Assembly (NCBI GenBank): GCA_030765045.1
Contig: CM060964.1
Coordinates: forward strand, 169,628,719-169,692,718
Length of the DNA: 64,000 nt
DNA from: Tenodera sinensis
Lineage: Eukaryota > Arthropoda > Insecta > Mantodea > Mantidae
Direction of reading: 5' to 3'
Shown: positions 1-12,374 of the stretch, one piece after another
Numbering within the stretch: position 1 is the first letter of the stretch
How the letters are laid out: every line of letters starts with the position of its first letter
The notes under the pieces: generated by a model
Database searches by the model: none
Seen by the model: the letters and a program-made list of their open reading frames with translations, nothing else
What the model was told of the DNA's origin: nothing
Translations under genes and position numbers: made by a program

Positions 1-300
1 CGTTTTATGCGTTTTGTTGTGTGTTGGTGTTCTACCCATACTCTCAACCATTGCTTCTAAGGTGGTCCGGTCTGGTGAGGTGGGGCCCATGACCTTGGCG
101 TGATCAGATCAATCCATCTGCCAGGAAAAACTTGATTTAGGTATTCTTGAACAGTGATGGCAAAATGGTATGGTGACCCATCATGTTGAAAAACAAGTAT
201 CCTTAATATTATATCATATAACTGGGACTCCAAAAATTGTTCCAAGGTATTAAAGTCAGTTTCTTCCAGTAATGAGCAGGAACAACAGCTATTCATTCTT
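1..300 (-). pseudogene. Tc1/mariner-like transposase C-terminal remnant
   Basis: Read on the minus strand, 296 to about 60 gives an open stretch with FQHDGSPYHFAITVQEYLNQ followed by a degenerate GRWID segment. This is the layout of the second catalytic Asp block (Q-D-G-A-P-x-H-F) and the following W/R-rich block of a Tc1/mariner-superfamily transposase family common in arthropods. The usual PDLTPLDF block that should follow is garbled into a proline-rich tail. No N-terminal DNA-binding region is visible, so it is a fragment, cut by the window start. It lies outside the mariner element that begins at 393. That it is a transposase fragment is fairly clear from the motif; the exact family is inferred. 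Confidence 0.55.
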
Positions 301-643
301 CTTTGGTTAACAGTCTGTCACATTACTTGCAAAGAAAAAATATTCTGTAATTACATCACTGAAATGTATAGTGACTTAAGAATAATCCAATATACAAGGG
401 TTGTTTCTTTAGTTTTGACAACTATGTTATGGAATGCAAATAACACTAGGGTTGGGAATTCTGTTTATTGCACATGTAGTTTAGGTGCCTCCCCTCCACC
501 CGAGCATATGGATTCACCCTTCCCCCTCCCCTCCTCATGCAATAATGAGCCGAAGGTCATCATTTTAGATCCAGGTGTCTCAGTATAATACAGTACAATG
601 TTTTCAAAGCAGGAGCAGAGAATCTTATTCAAAATTGAATGTG

Positions 644-871
644 CCAGAGGTAGAAATGCATGACAGGGTCATTAAGGATCGCGAGAGGTAGAAATGCATG
701 ACAGGGTCATTAAGGATCGCAAGAGGTTGAAATGCATGACAGGGTCATTAAGGATTGCGAGAGGTAGAAATGCACGACAGTGTCGTCAAGGATTGTAAGA
801 GGTAGAAATGCACGACAGTGTCGTCAAGGATTGTGAGAGGTAGAAATGCACGACAGTGTCATCAAGGATTG
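644..871 (+). repeat. 38-bp minisatellite inside mariner coding sequence
   Basis: Six head-to-tail units of 38 bp start at each AGAGGTAGAAATGCA. The first three units share CATGACAGGGTCATTAAGGA and the last three share CACGACAGTGTCGTCAAGGA (the sixth has ATC for GTC), so two subfamilies are visible. The last unit runs into the transposase text QCHQGLQEACGADA, so the repeat grew from the 5' part of the mariner gene. Because 38 is not a multiple of 3, each unit shifts the frame. Confidence 0.9.
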
Positions 872-1581
872 CAAGAGGCTTGTGGTGCAGATGCAGATGG
901 TGGGTACAAGCCTTTAAAGGAGGACACGAAAATGCATCACATAAGCCTAGATCTGGTCATCCACTGGTTAGTGAAAATGACATGCAGACAGTGTCCACAT
1001 TAGTGGAAGTGGATCAGAGCTGCACTGTTTGAGAGTTAGCCACAGATAGTGGATTGGCGCTTTCGACTCTGCATCGAATCCTTAAGGTGAGTCTTAAGAT
1101 GCAAAAAGTTGCTGCACGATGGTTTCCGCATGAGTTATCGGAGATGCAGAAATTTCTGCAATATGAAGCTGCTCATACACACATGTAGTGCTATGAGAGG
1201 GAAGGAGAGAGCTTCTTACGATGTATCACCACCATTGATGAGACCTGGGCAAAATGTTATGAACCACAGTTGAAGCATGAATCATCTGAATGGCGCCATC
1301 ATGGGTCACAATGAAAAACAACAGTTTGGCAGACTGCTACCAATGTGAAAATGGTGCTAATCCTAGCCTAGGATTGGGATGGTGTTATCTTAAAGCATGT
1401 TGTTCCCCCAAGGCAGACCGTTGATGCAGAGTACTGTTGTTCATTTCTGCGAAATAATCTGCGAGCAGTGTTAAGAAGAGCCTGACAACATTTTATGAAT
1501 AATCCACTTATTCTGCATGACAATGTAAGGGCACATGTAGCAGGAGTGGTGTCTGATTTGTTCCATCACTGGGGATGGGAG

Positions 1582-4447
1582 CAGTGGCGTGTGGTGAAGG
1601 TATTGGCCAGGGTAAGCAATCTCATTATAAATGGTTAAACGAAAATATGCTGATACATAGTACATGCAATTAAAAACAATAGTATCACTATTATCCTGTA
1701 CATTACTTTGTAACAAAATATTGATGATTTACCTTGTCTTATTTGAAGCAGAGCTGGATCCTCCTTCCTTTCTTGGCAAAATCGTCAGTCACAAGATCAT
1801 AGAATTTGGGATCCTGTTGTAGATTTACCAGAAGCTCCTTCTCTAGTGCTACCAAAGATAAGTTTGAAAGTCTTTCCTGTCCCTGAGTGTTGCGTGCATA
1901 ATTTTTTTATGGTTTTTAGTTTAGAAAAGCTACGTTCAACTGCAGCACTACTTGCTGGAATAGTTAACACTAACTCGCACAGTTTTGTCACTTCACTACA
2001 CACTCTGTTCAGTTCATTTCTTTATGTAGGCTAGAAGATCATTCACAGATTTATGATGCATGTCCAGTGACAAGTAAGTGACAGAGAGTTGTGACCTCAA
2101 TGCAACAAAGTCAAAACTGTCCCACAGGACTCCTTTAGTGATTGAAGAGATAGTTCTGGAAAATACGATTTGTATTTGTTGAAGTTCTTAAAATTTAACA
2201 ATTCCAGAAAACACAGAGACTCAATATTACCAAATCTTTCTCTGAGATGGAGTAGAAGCGTATCCAGAACCTCACAATACAAACATTTGTAGTGCATTTT
2301 CCTATTCAAAACATCACTGCTGGTATGACGTGGATCACCAATGGTTTCTTCAACTTTGTCCCATACTTCATCGACGGAATTATGCTTCTCTTCTAGGGCT
2401 CTCTGAAATGCTGTAACTTTCAATAAGCAATATCCAATATCAAATGACTTTGCTTGGAGAATATCATACAGAGTGTCCGTGATGGGGAATATTATAGCAA
2501 ACATCTCTAACATAAATTTGAAGGTGAAATCCTCCATTGTGCTTACGAAACCGCATGCAGCAGTATAAGTATCTTGATCCTATTTCTCATCTGCATTTGC
2601 AATAGTTTCAAACAATGAAAAAAGTTCTTTTCTGAATTCTTATATTCTTTCCACCAAACGAGAGCTGTAGCTCCAGCGTGATGGGAAACATGCGGCAATC
2701 TTCTGTGTATCTCATTATCCAGGGCCTCAGTTCTCTTCGAAGACTTGGAAAAAATGCTGCTATTCCATTAACAGTCACGAAGAATATCCTGCGTTCTCGA
2801 ATGTGTGATACTGCCTGTGACAGAATTAGATTTAATCTATGGGTGAAACAGTGCACAAATAGAGCTTGGGGAAATGATCCTCATACTTTTGCTTGAAGTT
2901 CGTTTAAATGCCCCACCATAACAGACGCACCATCATATGTCTGAGCAACTAGCTTTTCCCCAGAGTCAAATTCATCCATGAGTTCCTTTACAATTGTGTA
3001 TAATGCATCAGCTGACCGATCATCTGAAATATTTATAAAGTGGAGAAACCTTTCTTGAACGTCACCGTGAGGTCCAACGAATCTCATTACTGCAGAAAGT
3101 TGGGATAAATTTGCAGCATCTGTACTTTCATCCAAACTAATCGCAACAAAACTGGTCTCTTTGATTTCTCTCTTTATCTCCATTATTAGAACATTACTTA
3201 TTGACTCAATTAAGTCGTTCTGGATCAGATTTGATAGCCCAGTAAACACTGTCCCCTGCTCCATGAAAGTTCTTAACTTGTCGTCATACAGACAAAGCAG
3301 GTTTACAAATTCTACATAATTCCCCTTGCTGCTGGATTCTGATGACTGATCGTGACCCCTAAACGCTAATTCCTGTTTCCCCAAAAAACAAACAACATCA
3401 ATTAGGTGTTTCATTACTTCTCTATTCTTTCTTACTAGTTCGTTGTGTTGATTTTCCCTCACTTTCTTCTGAGTATCCATTAAATCATCAATTCTGGCTT
3501 TGCCGAATGTTTCAGTAGAACGATGGTTTGCAGACGAGTGCTAGCCAAACCATGTTTTTTAATTGCTTTAGGGATGTTCCCCATGTCACTGAATTCGCCA
3601 CTAGACCATACATTTTTCTTGTTAGCAAACAGAACACAACACCAAGAATAAAGATTTTGTTTGTGCGGACAACCAGTAAGCCATTCATTAGTAATATATA
3701 GCTGTGAATTGAATTTTCTTACACAGCTTTTCATTGGAGTGGTAATGTTTAGGTCAGGCATTGGTCTTCCTTCTTGCACAACTTTAATCTCTTCTTCATA
3801 ATTTCTAGAAGAAAAACTTGGTGAGATAATATTGCACACAGTGCAGCCATCTGCGTGTGCAGTTATGCTCTCCAAAGAAAGCGAAGATTCCATGTTTCCT
3901 CTCCTCTCCAAGCTGCAAACACTAGTATGCGCACCGTTTGAAACTGCTTACCTTGCTCTAGCATGGCACGTAATAAACTATCTGAAACTCTATCATAAAT
4001 CAACTGTTAATAAGATGTCAGTGATATTGCACTTGTCATCAAATAATAAAGCTAAACTCACTGCAAAAAGTCAGTCGTTACTTATGTATTCACTTGAAAT
4101 ACACTTATTAAACTGCGGCAATGCTGGAAGGTCATTCGCCTAGACCCGCACTGAACACATGTGCTTCTCTTGAGCCAGTGCCACGATGACGCTCAAGCTG
4201 ACCTGAAAACCTACGAAAACGAGTCCTCACGGACACAGTACGTTGTTACACGCATGATTGCACATATTGAGAGTGTATCGTTGTACAATAAAACGGAATT
4301 CTTAGTTCAGGTCAACTGCAGTAGCCAAGCGCTTAACATAGAATCAGAACGTGCTGCTAGATAATATAATATAAATAATTTTGTAGCATTGTACAGGGTA
4401 AGCACTGCTTACCTTGCGACCTTGCGTACATGGACCACACGCCACTG
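1582..4447 (-). mobile_element. hAT transposon (ZMYM1/DUF4371-type), nested in mariner
   Basis: The left end starts CAGTGGCGTGTGGT at 1582 and the right end finishes ACCACACGCCACTG at 4447, an exact 14-bp terminal inverted repeat. A second inverted pair follows further in: CAGGGTAAGCA near 1608 and TGCTTACCTTG near 4404-4414. The 8-bp sequence GATGGGAG flanks it on both sides (1574-1581 and 4448-4455), the TSD length of hAT elements. The inside carries a minus-strand hAT transposase remnant. Size is 2866 bp. Confidence 0.93.
1797..3911 (-). pseudogene. hAT transposase, ZMYM1-like, frameshifted
   Basis: Four to five minus-strand open pieces line up in the order of a ZMYM1/DUF4371-type hAT transposase. 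A TTF-type zinc-finger region is at 3480-3911 (NEWLTGCPHKQNLYSWCCVLF). A DUF4371/catalytic region is at 2881-3480, with SLDESTDAANLSQLS and QTYDGASVM carrying the acidic residues. VHCFTHRLNL-type text is at 2608-2856, a helical region at 2097-2537, and the C-terminal dimerisation motif SSAAVERSFSKLKTIK at about 1930-1985. The first two pieces overlap at a frameshift at 3480, and further shifts separate the rest. It is a dead copy. A domesticated gene is unlikely, since it still sits inside intact hAT ends. Confidence 0.8.
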
Positions 4448-4734
4448 GATGGGAGGTACTCTACCACCCTCCTGACCTCATACCTAAGGTGAAGTAAGCA
4501 TTGTGTGGGAAGAAATTTAGAATAGTGAATGACACTCTGAATGCAGTTGATTGGTCTGTATGTACCATGCAAAGATTAGGTAGTGCCGACAGCATTCAAT
4601 GGCTACCACATGGTTGGAAACACATTGTACGCAATGCTGGTGACTACATTGAAGGCCTGTAAAAATGAAAACCATGTATGCTATGTGTCCAGAAAATAAA
4701 TAGCTGCCAAAACTTAAGAAACAACCAATGTATA

Positions 4735-4854
4735 AAACCTTCAGAATGCTGTGAGCAAAAGTAAAGGAATATGTATGTCAAGATCTGGTGCCTTCTTCAC
4801 TGTTTTTATGCTGCTTGTTATCTGTCTTTAGGATGTTCTTTATAATAAGCCCAG
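4735..4854. other. short unique interval between mariner and Harbinger ends
   Basis: About 120 bp of AT-rich sequence between the mariner right TSD and the Harbinger left end. I see no gene or repeat here. Confidence 0.5.
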
Positions 4855-4990
4855 GGCCCTGTTTCATAAAAACACTAATAATATTAGCTAATAATGTTGG
4901 GGATGATAAAATAATGTTAGTCAGACTAATTGTGTTTCATAAAATATTCTTCTAAACTAATGAAATGCTTCACCAATATTATTAGTGTTA

Positions 4991-5815
4991 ATTATTTGTT
5001 TCAAGTCGATTGTTTTGTTGCTTGTTTTAGTAGGAAAACTTGATTTGCTGGTATATTAAAGAAATGTTAAAAGTTATTTTACAATGGGTAAAAGAGATGA
5101 AATTAATACAAAAAATCTGATGTGTTACACTCACATGACTTTCTCTATTCTTGTACTAACCATTCTTACAAACTATTATTCCTATATGTTCTTTATGTTA
5201 GTTGAAATAAACATATTCAGAAATTATTTTATTGCTTATTTCCTTGTAGGTGCAAGGGGAATATGAGAATACAGTAGGCTTTGAGCAGTAGTCAAATCTT
5301 TTAAAGCTTTGAGATTCCGTTCTCTTTACACAGATAAGATATAAAAAAATGAATCACAATCTTCCATTTGATGAAAGTGTAAGCTTTCCAAAGCTCACAC
5401 AAATAACAAGGAATATCTCCAAAAACATTTATTTGGACATAAATTATGTGTTTTAGCAAGATTTACATATTTTGTATAGTAAGATTTTGTCTATCTCTTA
5501 CGGTTTACCAGTTATGCAAGAGTCGTCTTCCAGAGTAGACAGCACTACATCGGCTATAGCCAGAAAAATCAAAATATACAATTTGTTTGCCTTAAAAATG
5601 TCTCAAACATATGGCATTTTAATCAAAACCATTAGACAATTTCAAGAAAATCAACATTTTCAAAAAGTTTTCTATGTAAAGGGTAGTTTAGGGTGGAGAA
5701 ATTTTCTTCAAAATCTTTGTGTTGCATCCTTAAAAGACATTAAATTTCAATACCAACTTTGGTTTTTAACTGACTTTTCATTTTTGCATTATGCTGCCTA
5801 CAGACTGACAAACAC
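4991..5815. other. left interior of Harbinger element, no gene recognised
   Basis: AT-rich sequence. An open frame from 5472 runs into the satellite, and its first 115 codons match nothing I recognise. The last 30 bp drift into CA-rich sequence (CATGCGCACACACACACA), which looks like the left edge or seed of the satellite. Confidence 0.4.
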
Positions 5816-6217
5816 ACATGCGCACACACACACACACCACACAACACCACACCACACCTCACCACACCACACCACACCACACCACACCACACCACACACC
5901 CCACACCACACACCCCACACCACACACCCCACACCCCACACCCCACACCCCACACCCCACACCCCACACCCCACACCACACACCACACACCCCACACCCC
6001 ACACCACACAACACAAACCCTACACCCCACAACACACACCCCACACCACACACCCCACACCCCACACCTCACACCACACACCACACACCCCACACCACAC
6101 CACACCACACACCACACCACACCCCACACACCCCACACACCCCACACCACACACCCCAAACCACACACCCCAAACCACACACCCCACACCACACACCACA
6201 CCACACCCCACACCACA

Positions 6218-7006
6218 GGCAACCTGGCATACAAATTAAAGTTCAAGTTGCATCCACGATGCACGAATAACCAGGCTGAACAACTGGCAATATTAAAAAC
6301 ACTTAAAAAACTAGATGAGCTTGGATATGGAGAATGCGATGAAAAACGAGCTGCATTATTCACAGACAGTAAGATAACTCTAGATCTGCTCAGGAACAAC
6401 ATGAAACATAACCAGCTGATAGAAGCAATCAAAACCAAAATCCTTGAACTTTCAAAATCAAAGTGGACACTACATTTCGGCTGGGTGAAAGGACATGCGG
6501 GAATACACGGAAATGAACTTGTGGACAGACTAGCAAAACAAGCTGCCGCGGAAGACACTGAAATAATATATGACAAAGTATCAAAAGAAGCAATAGTAAC
6601 TAGAGAGAAAGAAACTGCACTCGAAGAATGGCAACAACAATGGACAGCATCAAGGAAAGGAGCAGTAACCAAAGAATATTTCCCATCCGTGAGAAGAAGA
6701 TTGAAGCAACGGTTACCAATATCTCCGGAGTTCACAGCAATGATAACAGGACATGGAAAGCTAAGATCATATCGTCACAGGTTTGGATTTTTAGATAACC
6801 CAATGTGCAAATGTGAAGAAGAGGACCAAACAGTAAACCACATTATATTTCGATGCAAAATACTAAACAACCAGAGAAACGCAATGATTAGGAAGATACA
6901 AAGTAAAGGTGCTACTTGGCCCATAAACAAAGAAGAACTTGGAAACAATTTCATACAACCTTTCGTTAACTTCATTAATGCTATACAATTCACAGAAATA
7001 GAATGA
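6218..7006 (+). pseudogene. LINE ORF2 C-terminus: partial RNase H and zinc motif
   Basis: The frame is open to the TGA at 7004-7006. It encodes the RNase H domain from just after its first catalytic Asp: NNQAEQLAILKTL with the Glu, ALFTDSKITLDLL with the second Asp, and GHAGIHGNELVDRLAKQAA with the last acidic residue. A C-terminal C-x-C-x8-H-x4-C cluster follows (CKCEEEDQTVNHIIFRC). Such an RNase H plus CCHC tail closes ORF2 in I/LOA/R1-group LINEs. Reverse transcriptase, endonuclease and ORF1 are missing by 5' truncation. The remaining frame has no stops, so the insertion is young. Confidence 0.85.
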
Positions 7007-7258
7007 CTTAAGTTCAAATATATATAATTTCTACTCATTACCAAAATTGCAATCAGTATCATTGTCCAAACACAGTTCAATACTCTACTGCTGTTACAAG
7101 TATAATAATATTTGCCTTTCACTATATGATAAGTACCAGATTTATGATTTTGTAAATGTTCAAAAAGAACATCACCAACATGTACATGTATATAAAATGT
7201 AAATTGTATGTAAATAAATAAATTCAAGCATGTAGTATTCATATGGAATGGGGCATGC

Positions 7259-7303
<45 letters not shown>
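6218..7303 (+). mobile_element. 5'-truncated R1/I-group LINE, copy 1 in satellite
   Basis: A LINE 3' end begins abruptly at GGCAACCTGG (6218) inside satellite DNA and ends in an uninterrupted run of 42 A (7262-7303). The 11-bp CCCACACCACA occurs just before (6207-6217) and just after (7304-7314) and fits a target duplication, though satellite context weakens this. The sequence is nearly identical to copy 2 (22907-24418), with scattered substitutions and a shorter 3' UTR. Confidence 0.85.
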
Positions 7304-7305
<2 letters not shown>

Positions 7306-10300
7306 CACACCACACCACACACCCCACACACCACACCTCACACCTCACACCTCACACCACACACCCCACACCACACACACCACACACCCCACACCACACA
7401 CACCACACACCACACCACACCACACACCACACACCACACGCCACACCCCACACACCCCACATCCCATACCCCACACCACACACCCCACATCCCATACCCC
7501 ACACCACACACCCCACACCACACAACACAAACCCCACACCCCACACCACACACCCCACACCTCACACCACACACCCCACACCTCACACCACACACCCCAC
7601 ACCACACCACACCACACACCACACCACACCCCACACACCTCACACACACACCCCAAACCACACACCCCACACCACACACCCCAAACCACACACCCCACAC
7701 CACACACCACAACACACACCACACCACACACCACACCCCACACCACACCCCCACACCACCCACACCCCACACCACACCACACCTCACACCACACACCCCA
7801 CACCCCACACACCACACCACACATACCATACCCCACACCACACACCCCACATCCCATACCCCACACCACACACCACACACCCCACACCACACAACACAAA
7901 CCCCACACCCCACACCACACACCCCACACCTAACACCACACACCCCACACCTCACACCACACACCCCACACCACACCACACACCACACCACACCCCACAC
8001 CTCACACCACACACCCCAAACCACACACCCCAAACCACACACCCCAAACCACACACCCCACACCACACACCCCAAACCACACACCCCACACAACACACCA
8101 CAACACACACCACACCACACACCACACCCCACACCACACCCCACACCACACCACACCTCACACCACACACCCCACACCCCACACACCACACCACACACCC
8201 CACACCACACACCACACACCCCACACACCACACCCCACACCACATACCCCACACACCTCACGCCACACACCCCACACCTCACACCACACACCCCACACCA
8301 CACACACCTAACCACACACCACACCAAACCACACCCCCACCCCCCACACACCCCACACCACACCCCCACCCCCCACACACCCCACACCACACACTCCACA
8401 CCTGACACCACACACCCCACACCACACACCTCACATCACACACCACATACAACCACACCACACACCCCACACCACACACAACCACACCACCCCCACCCCC
8501 ACCCCATCCCCCACCACACCACACCACACACCACCACACAAACCCCCACACACACACCCACCACACCAGACCCCACACCACACACCCCACACCACACAAC
8601 ACAAACCCCACACCACACACCCCACACCTCACACCACACACCCCACACCTCACACCACATACCCCACACCACACCACACACCACACCACACCCCACACAC
8701 CTCACACCTCACCCCAAACCACACACCCCAAACCACACACCCCAAACCACACACCCCACACCACACACCCCACACCACACACCACACCACACCCCACACC
8801 ACACCCCACACCACACCTCACACCACACACCCCACACCCCACACACCACACCACACACCCCACACCACACCACACCCCACACCACATACCCCACACACCT
8901 CACACCACACACCCCACACCTCACACCACACACATCTAACCACACACCACACTAAACCACACCCCACCCCCCACACACCCCACACCACACCCCCACCCCC
9001 CACACACCCCACACCACACCCCCACCCCCCACACACCCCACACCACACACCCCACACACTCCACACCTGACACCACCCACCCCACACACCACACCACACC
9101 ACACACCTCACACCACACCACACACCCCACACCACATACAACCACACCACACACCCCACACCACACACAACCACACCACCCCCATCTCATCCCCCACCAC
9201 CTCACACCCCACACACCACACCACACACCACCACACAAACCCCCACACCACACCACACACCACCACACAAACCCCCACACACAGCCCCACCACACCAGAC
9301 ACCACACCACACCGCGCACCACACCACTCATCACACCACCCCACACACCACACACCTCACACCACACACCCCACACCACACCAAACACCACACAACACAC
9401 AACACCACACACCCCACACCCCACCCCACACACCCCACACCTCACACAACACACCCCAAACCACACACCCCACACCACACCACACCCCACACCTCACACC
9501 ACACACCCCACACCACACACCCCACACCACACACCCCACACCACACACCCCACACCACACACCCCACACCCCACACCACACACACCACACCACACACCTC
9601 ACACCACACACCCCACACCACACCACACCCCACACCCCCCACCACACCACACCACACACCCCACACACCCCACTCCTGACACCACACACCCCACACACCA
9701 TACACCACACACCATACACCCCACACAACCACACCACACCCATCCCCACCCCCATCCCCACCCCACCCTATCCCCCCCCACACCACACACCACACCACAC
9801 CCCGCACCACACCACACCACACCACACCAAACCACACCACACCAAACCACACCACACACCCCACACCTCACACACCTCACACCACACACCCCACACCCCA
9901 CACCACACCCCACAACACACACCACACCCCACCCCCACACTCCACCACACCACCACACCACACCCCACAACACACACCACACCCCACCCCCACACTCCAC
10001 CACACCACACACCACACCACACCCCACACCACACGACACAAAACCCCACACCACACACCACACCACCCCACACCATACCACACCCCACCCCCACCACACC
10101 ACACCACACACCACAAACCACACCACACCACACACCACAAACCACACCACACCACACCCCGCACCACACCGCACCACACCACACCACGCACCACACCACA
10201 CCACACCCCACACCACACCACACAACACCATACACCGCACCACACCACACACTACCACACCACACCACACACCACACCACGCACCACACATCACACCACA

Positions 10301-10699
10301 CCACACACCACACCACACCCCACACCACACCACAGTACACACCGCACACCACACCCCCCAACCACACCACACACCACCCCACACACCACACCACACCACA
10401 CACCGCACCACACCACACAACACCACACACCACACCCCACCCCACTCCACACCACACCACACCACACCACGCACCACACCACACACCACACCACACCACA
10501 CCCCACACCACCCCACACCACACACCACACCACACAACACCATACACCGCACCACACAACACCATACACCGCACCACACCACACACTACCACACCACACC
10601 CCACACCACACCACACACCACACCACACCACGCACCACACTACACCACACCACACACCACACCACAACACACACCACCCCACACACCACACCACACCAC

Positions 10700-10955
10700 G
10701 AGCGTCGGCAGACTTTTTTCAGGGAAGGGCCGCATGTTGGAAGTTTGCAATTCATTCATTATTCTGTAGCTAAAAATTGCAAAAATTGAGTTGTAGTATT
10801 TGTTACAGATAAGCATGTTAATTTAGGCTAAATAAAAAGTGTACTTTAGCTCGAAATTAAAGCACTAGTCTAACAGTGATTCATTGAACAATACATTTAT
10901 TATTTTCCAAGGGGGGGCCGCTGCCCCCCCTTGCCCCCGCTTCTCGACGCCCATT
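10700..10955. repeat. Satellite spacer A1
   Basis: A non-satellite unit of 256 bp starting GAGCGTCGGCAGAC and ending TTCTCGACGCCCATTC. It contains AATAAA (in GCTAAATAAAAAGTG) and a perfect GC hairpin: AAGGGGGGGC at 10909-10918, loop CGCT, GCCCCCCCTT at 10923-10932. The end CGACGCCC next to C/G-runs resembles hAT termini of the CAG-GGCGT type, so it probably derives from a non-autonomous hAT. Distinguished from other A copies by TTAGGCTA in place of TTATGCTA. Confidence 0.9.
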
Positions 10956-12119
10956 CACCACACCACACACTACACTCCACACCACACACACCACACCACA
11001 CACCACACACCACCACACCACACCACATACCACCACACCACACCCCATGCCCCACCCCCCACCACATACCACCACACCACACCCCATGCCCCACCCCCCA
11101 CCACACGATACAACACCACACCACACACCACAACACACCCCACGCCACACCACACACCATACCCCACACCACACACCACACCACACGCCACAGCATTCAC
11201 CACACCACACACCACACCCCATGCCCCACCCCCCACACCCACCACACCCCACACCACACCACACTACACCCCACACCACACCACACCCCACCCCCACCCC
11301 CACCACACCACACCACAAACCACACCCCACACCACACCACGCCACCCCACACCACACCCCACCCCACACCACACCCCACCCCACACCACACCCCACACCA
11401 CACCCCACCCCACACCTCACCCCACCACACACACCCCCACCCCATCCCCCACCACACCACACACCCCACACCTCACACCACACACCCCACACACCTCAAA
11501 CCACACACACCTCACACCACACACCCCACACCCCACACCACACCACACACCCCACACCACACACCACCACACCACACCACCCCATCCCCCACCACACCCC
11601 ACACACCACACTACACCACACAACACACCCCACACCACACCCCACTACACCACACCAAACCACACCACATCAAACCACACACCACCACAGAAAACCACAC
11701 CACACCCCACCCCCCACCACACCATACACCACACACCACACCACACCACACACCACACCCCACCCCCTCCACCACACCTCACCACACCACACACCACACC
11801 CCCCAACCACACCACACACCACACCACACCACAGCCCACACCACACCACACACCACCCCCACACCACACCACACACCACCCCACACACACCACACCACAC
11901 CCCACACTACACCACACCACACCACACCTCCCCACCCCGCACCACCCCACCCCACACCACCCCACACCCCACACCACCCCACACCACACCCCACACCACA
12001 CCACCCCACACCACACACCACACCACAACACAACACACTCCACCACACCACTGACCACACCACACACTACCACACCCCACCCCACACCACGCACCACACC
12101 ACACACCACCCCACACCAC

Positions 12120-12374
12120 GAGCGTCGGCAGACGTTTTTTCAGGGAGGGGCCGCATGTTGGAAGTTTGCAATTAATTCATTATTCTGTAGCTAAAAATTC
12201 CAAAAATTGAGTTGTAGTATTTGTTACGGATAAGCATGTTAATTTATGCTAAATAAAAACTGTACTTTAGCTCAAAATTAAAGCACTAGTCTAACAGTAA
12301 TTCATTGAACAATACATTTATTATTTTCCAAGGGGGGCCGCGGACCCCCTTGCCCCCACTTCGCGACGCCCATG
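12120..12374. repeat. Satellite spacer B1
   Basis: The B variant of the spacer. Diagnostic differences from A are GACGTTTTTTCAGGG, AATTAATTC, AATTCCAAAAATTG, ACGGATAAGC, TAAAAACTGTAC, CTCAAAAT, CAGTAATTC and the end ACTTCGCGACGCCCATGC. The GC hairpin is altered (GGGGGGCCGCGGACCCCC). Same orientation as all other spacers. Confidence 0.9.

Larger units (their letters stand above)
820..4662 (+). pseudogene. mariner transposase, decayed and split
   Basis: Plus-strand pieces in order: QCHQGLQEACGADA at about 850-900 (N-terminal region); a helix-turn-helix segment ELATDSGLALSTLHRILK at about 1033-1090; ARWFPHEL linker; TIDETWAKCYEPQLK at about 1231 with the first catalytic Asp; PLILHDNVRAHVA at about 1505 with the second catalytic Asp; then the hAT insertion at WE. 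The gene resumes at 4453 with VLYHPPDLIP, the equivalent of the YSPDLSP block, and ends with NAGDYIEGL and TAA at 4660-4662. At least three in-frame stops lie between 1310 and 1490, and the third catalytic Asp block is damaged. The order and spacing are those of mariner transposases; no activity is expected. Confidence 0.8.
393..4732 (+). mobile_element. mariner element split by a nested hAT
   Basis: The ends are inverted repeats of about 33 bp. The left end begins TACAAGGGTTGTTTCTTTAG at 393. The reverse complement of the right end begins TACATTGGTTGTTTCTTAAG at 4732. TA dinucleotides at 391-392 and 4733-4734 fit the mariner TA target duplication. Between the ends is a decayed mariner transposase on the plus strand, interrupted at 1582-4447 by a hAT element. 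Subtracting the hAT leaves about 1.5 kb. The TIRs still match at most positions, but the coding region holds several stops and a tandem repeat, so the copy is dead. Confidence 0.85.

Noticed and set aside
3930..3963. TGCTTACCTTG at 3945-3955 as the right end of hAT-1
   Set aside because: Its flanking octamer does not match the left side. The true end at 4447 has a 14-bp TIR and an exact TSD. This is an internal motif copy.
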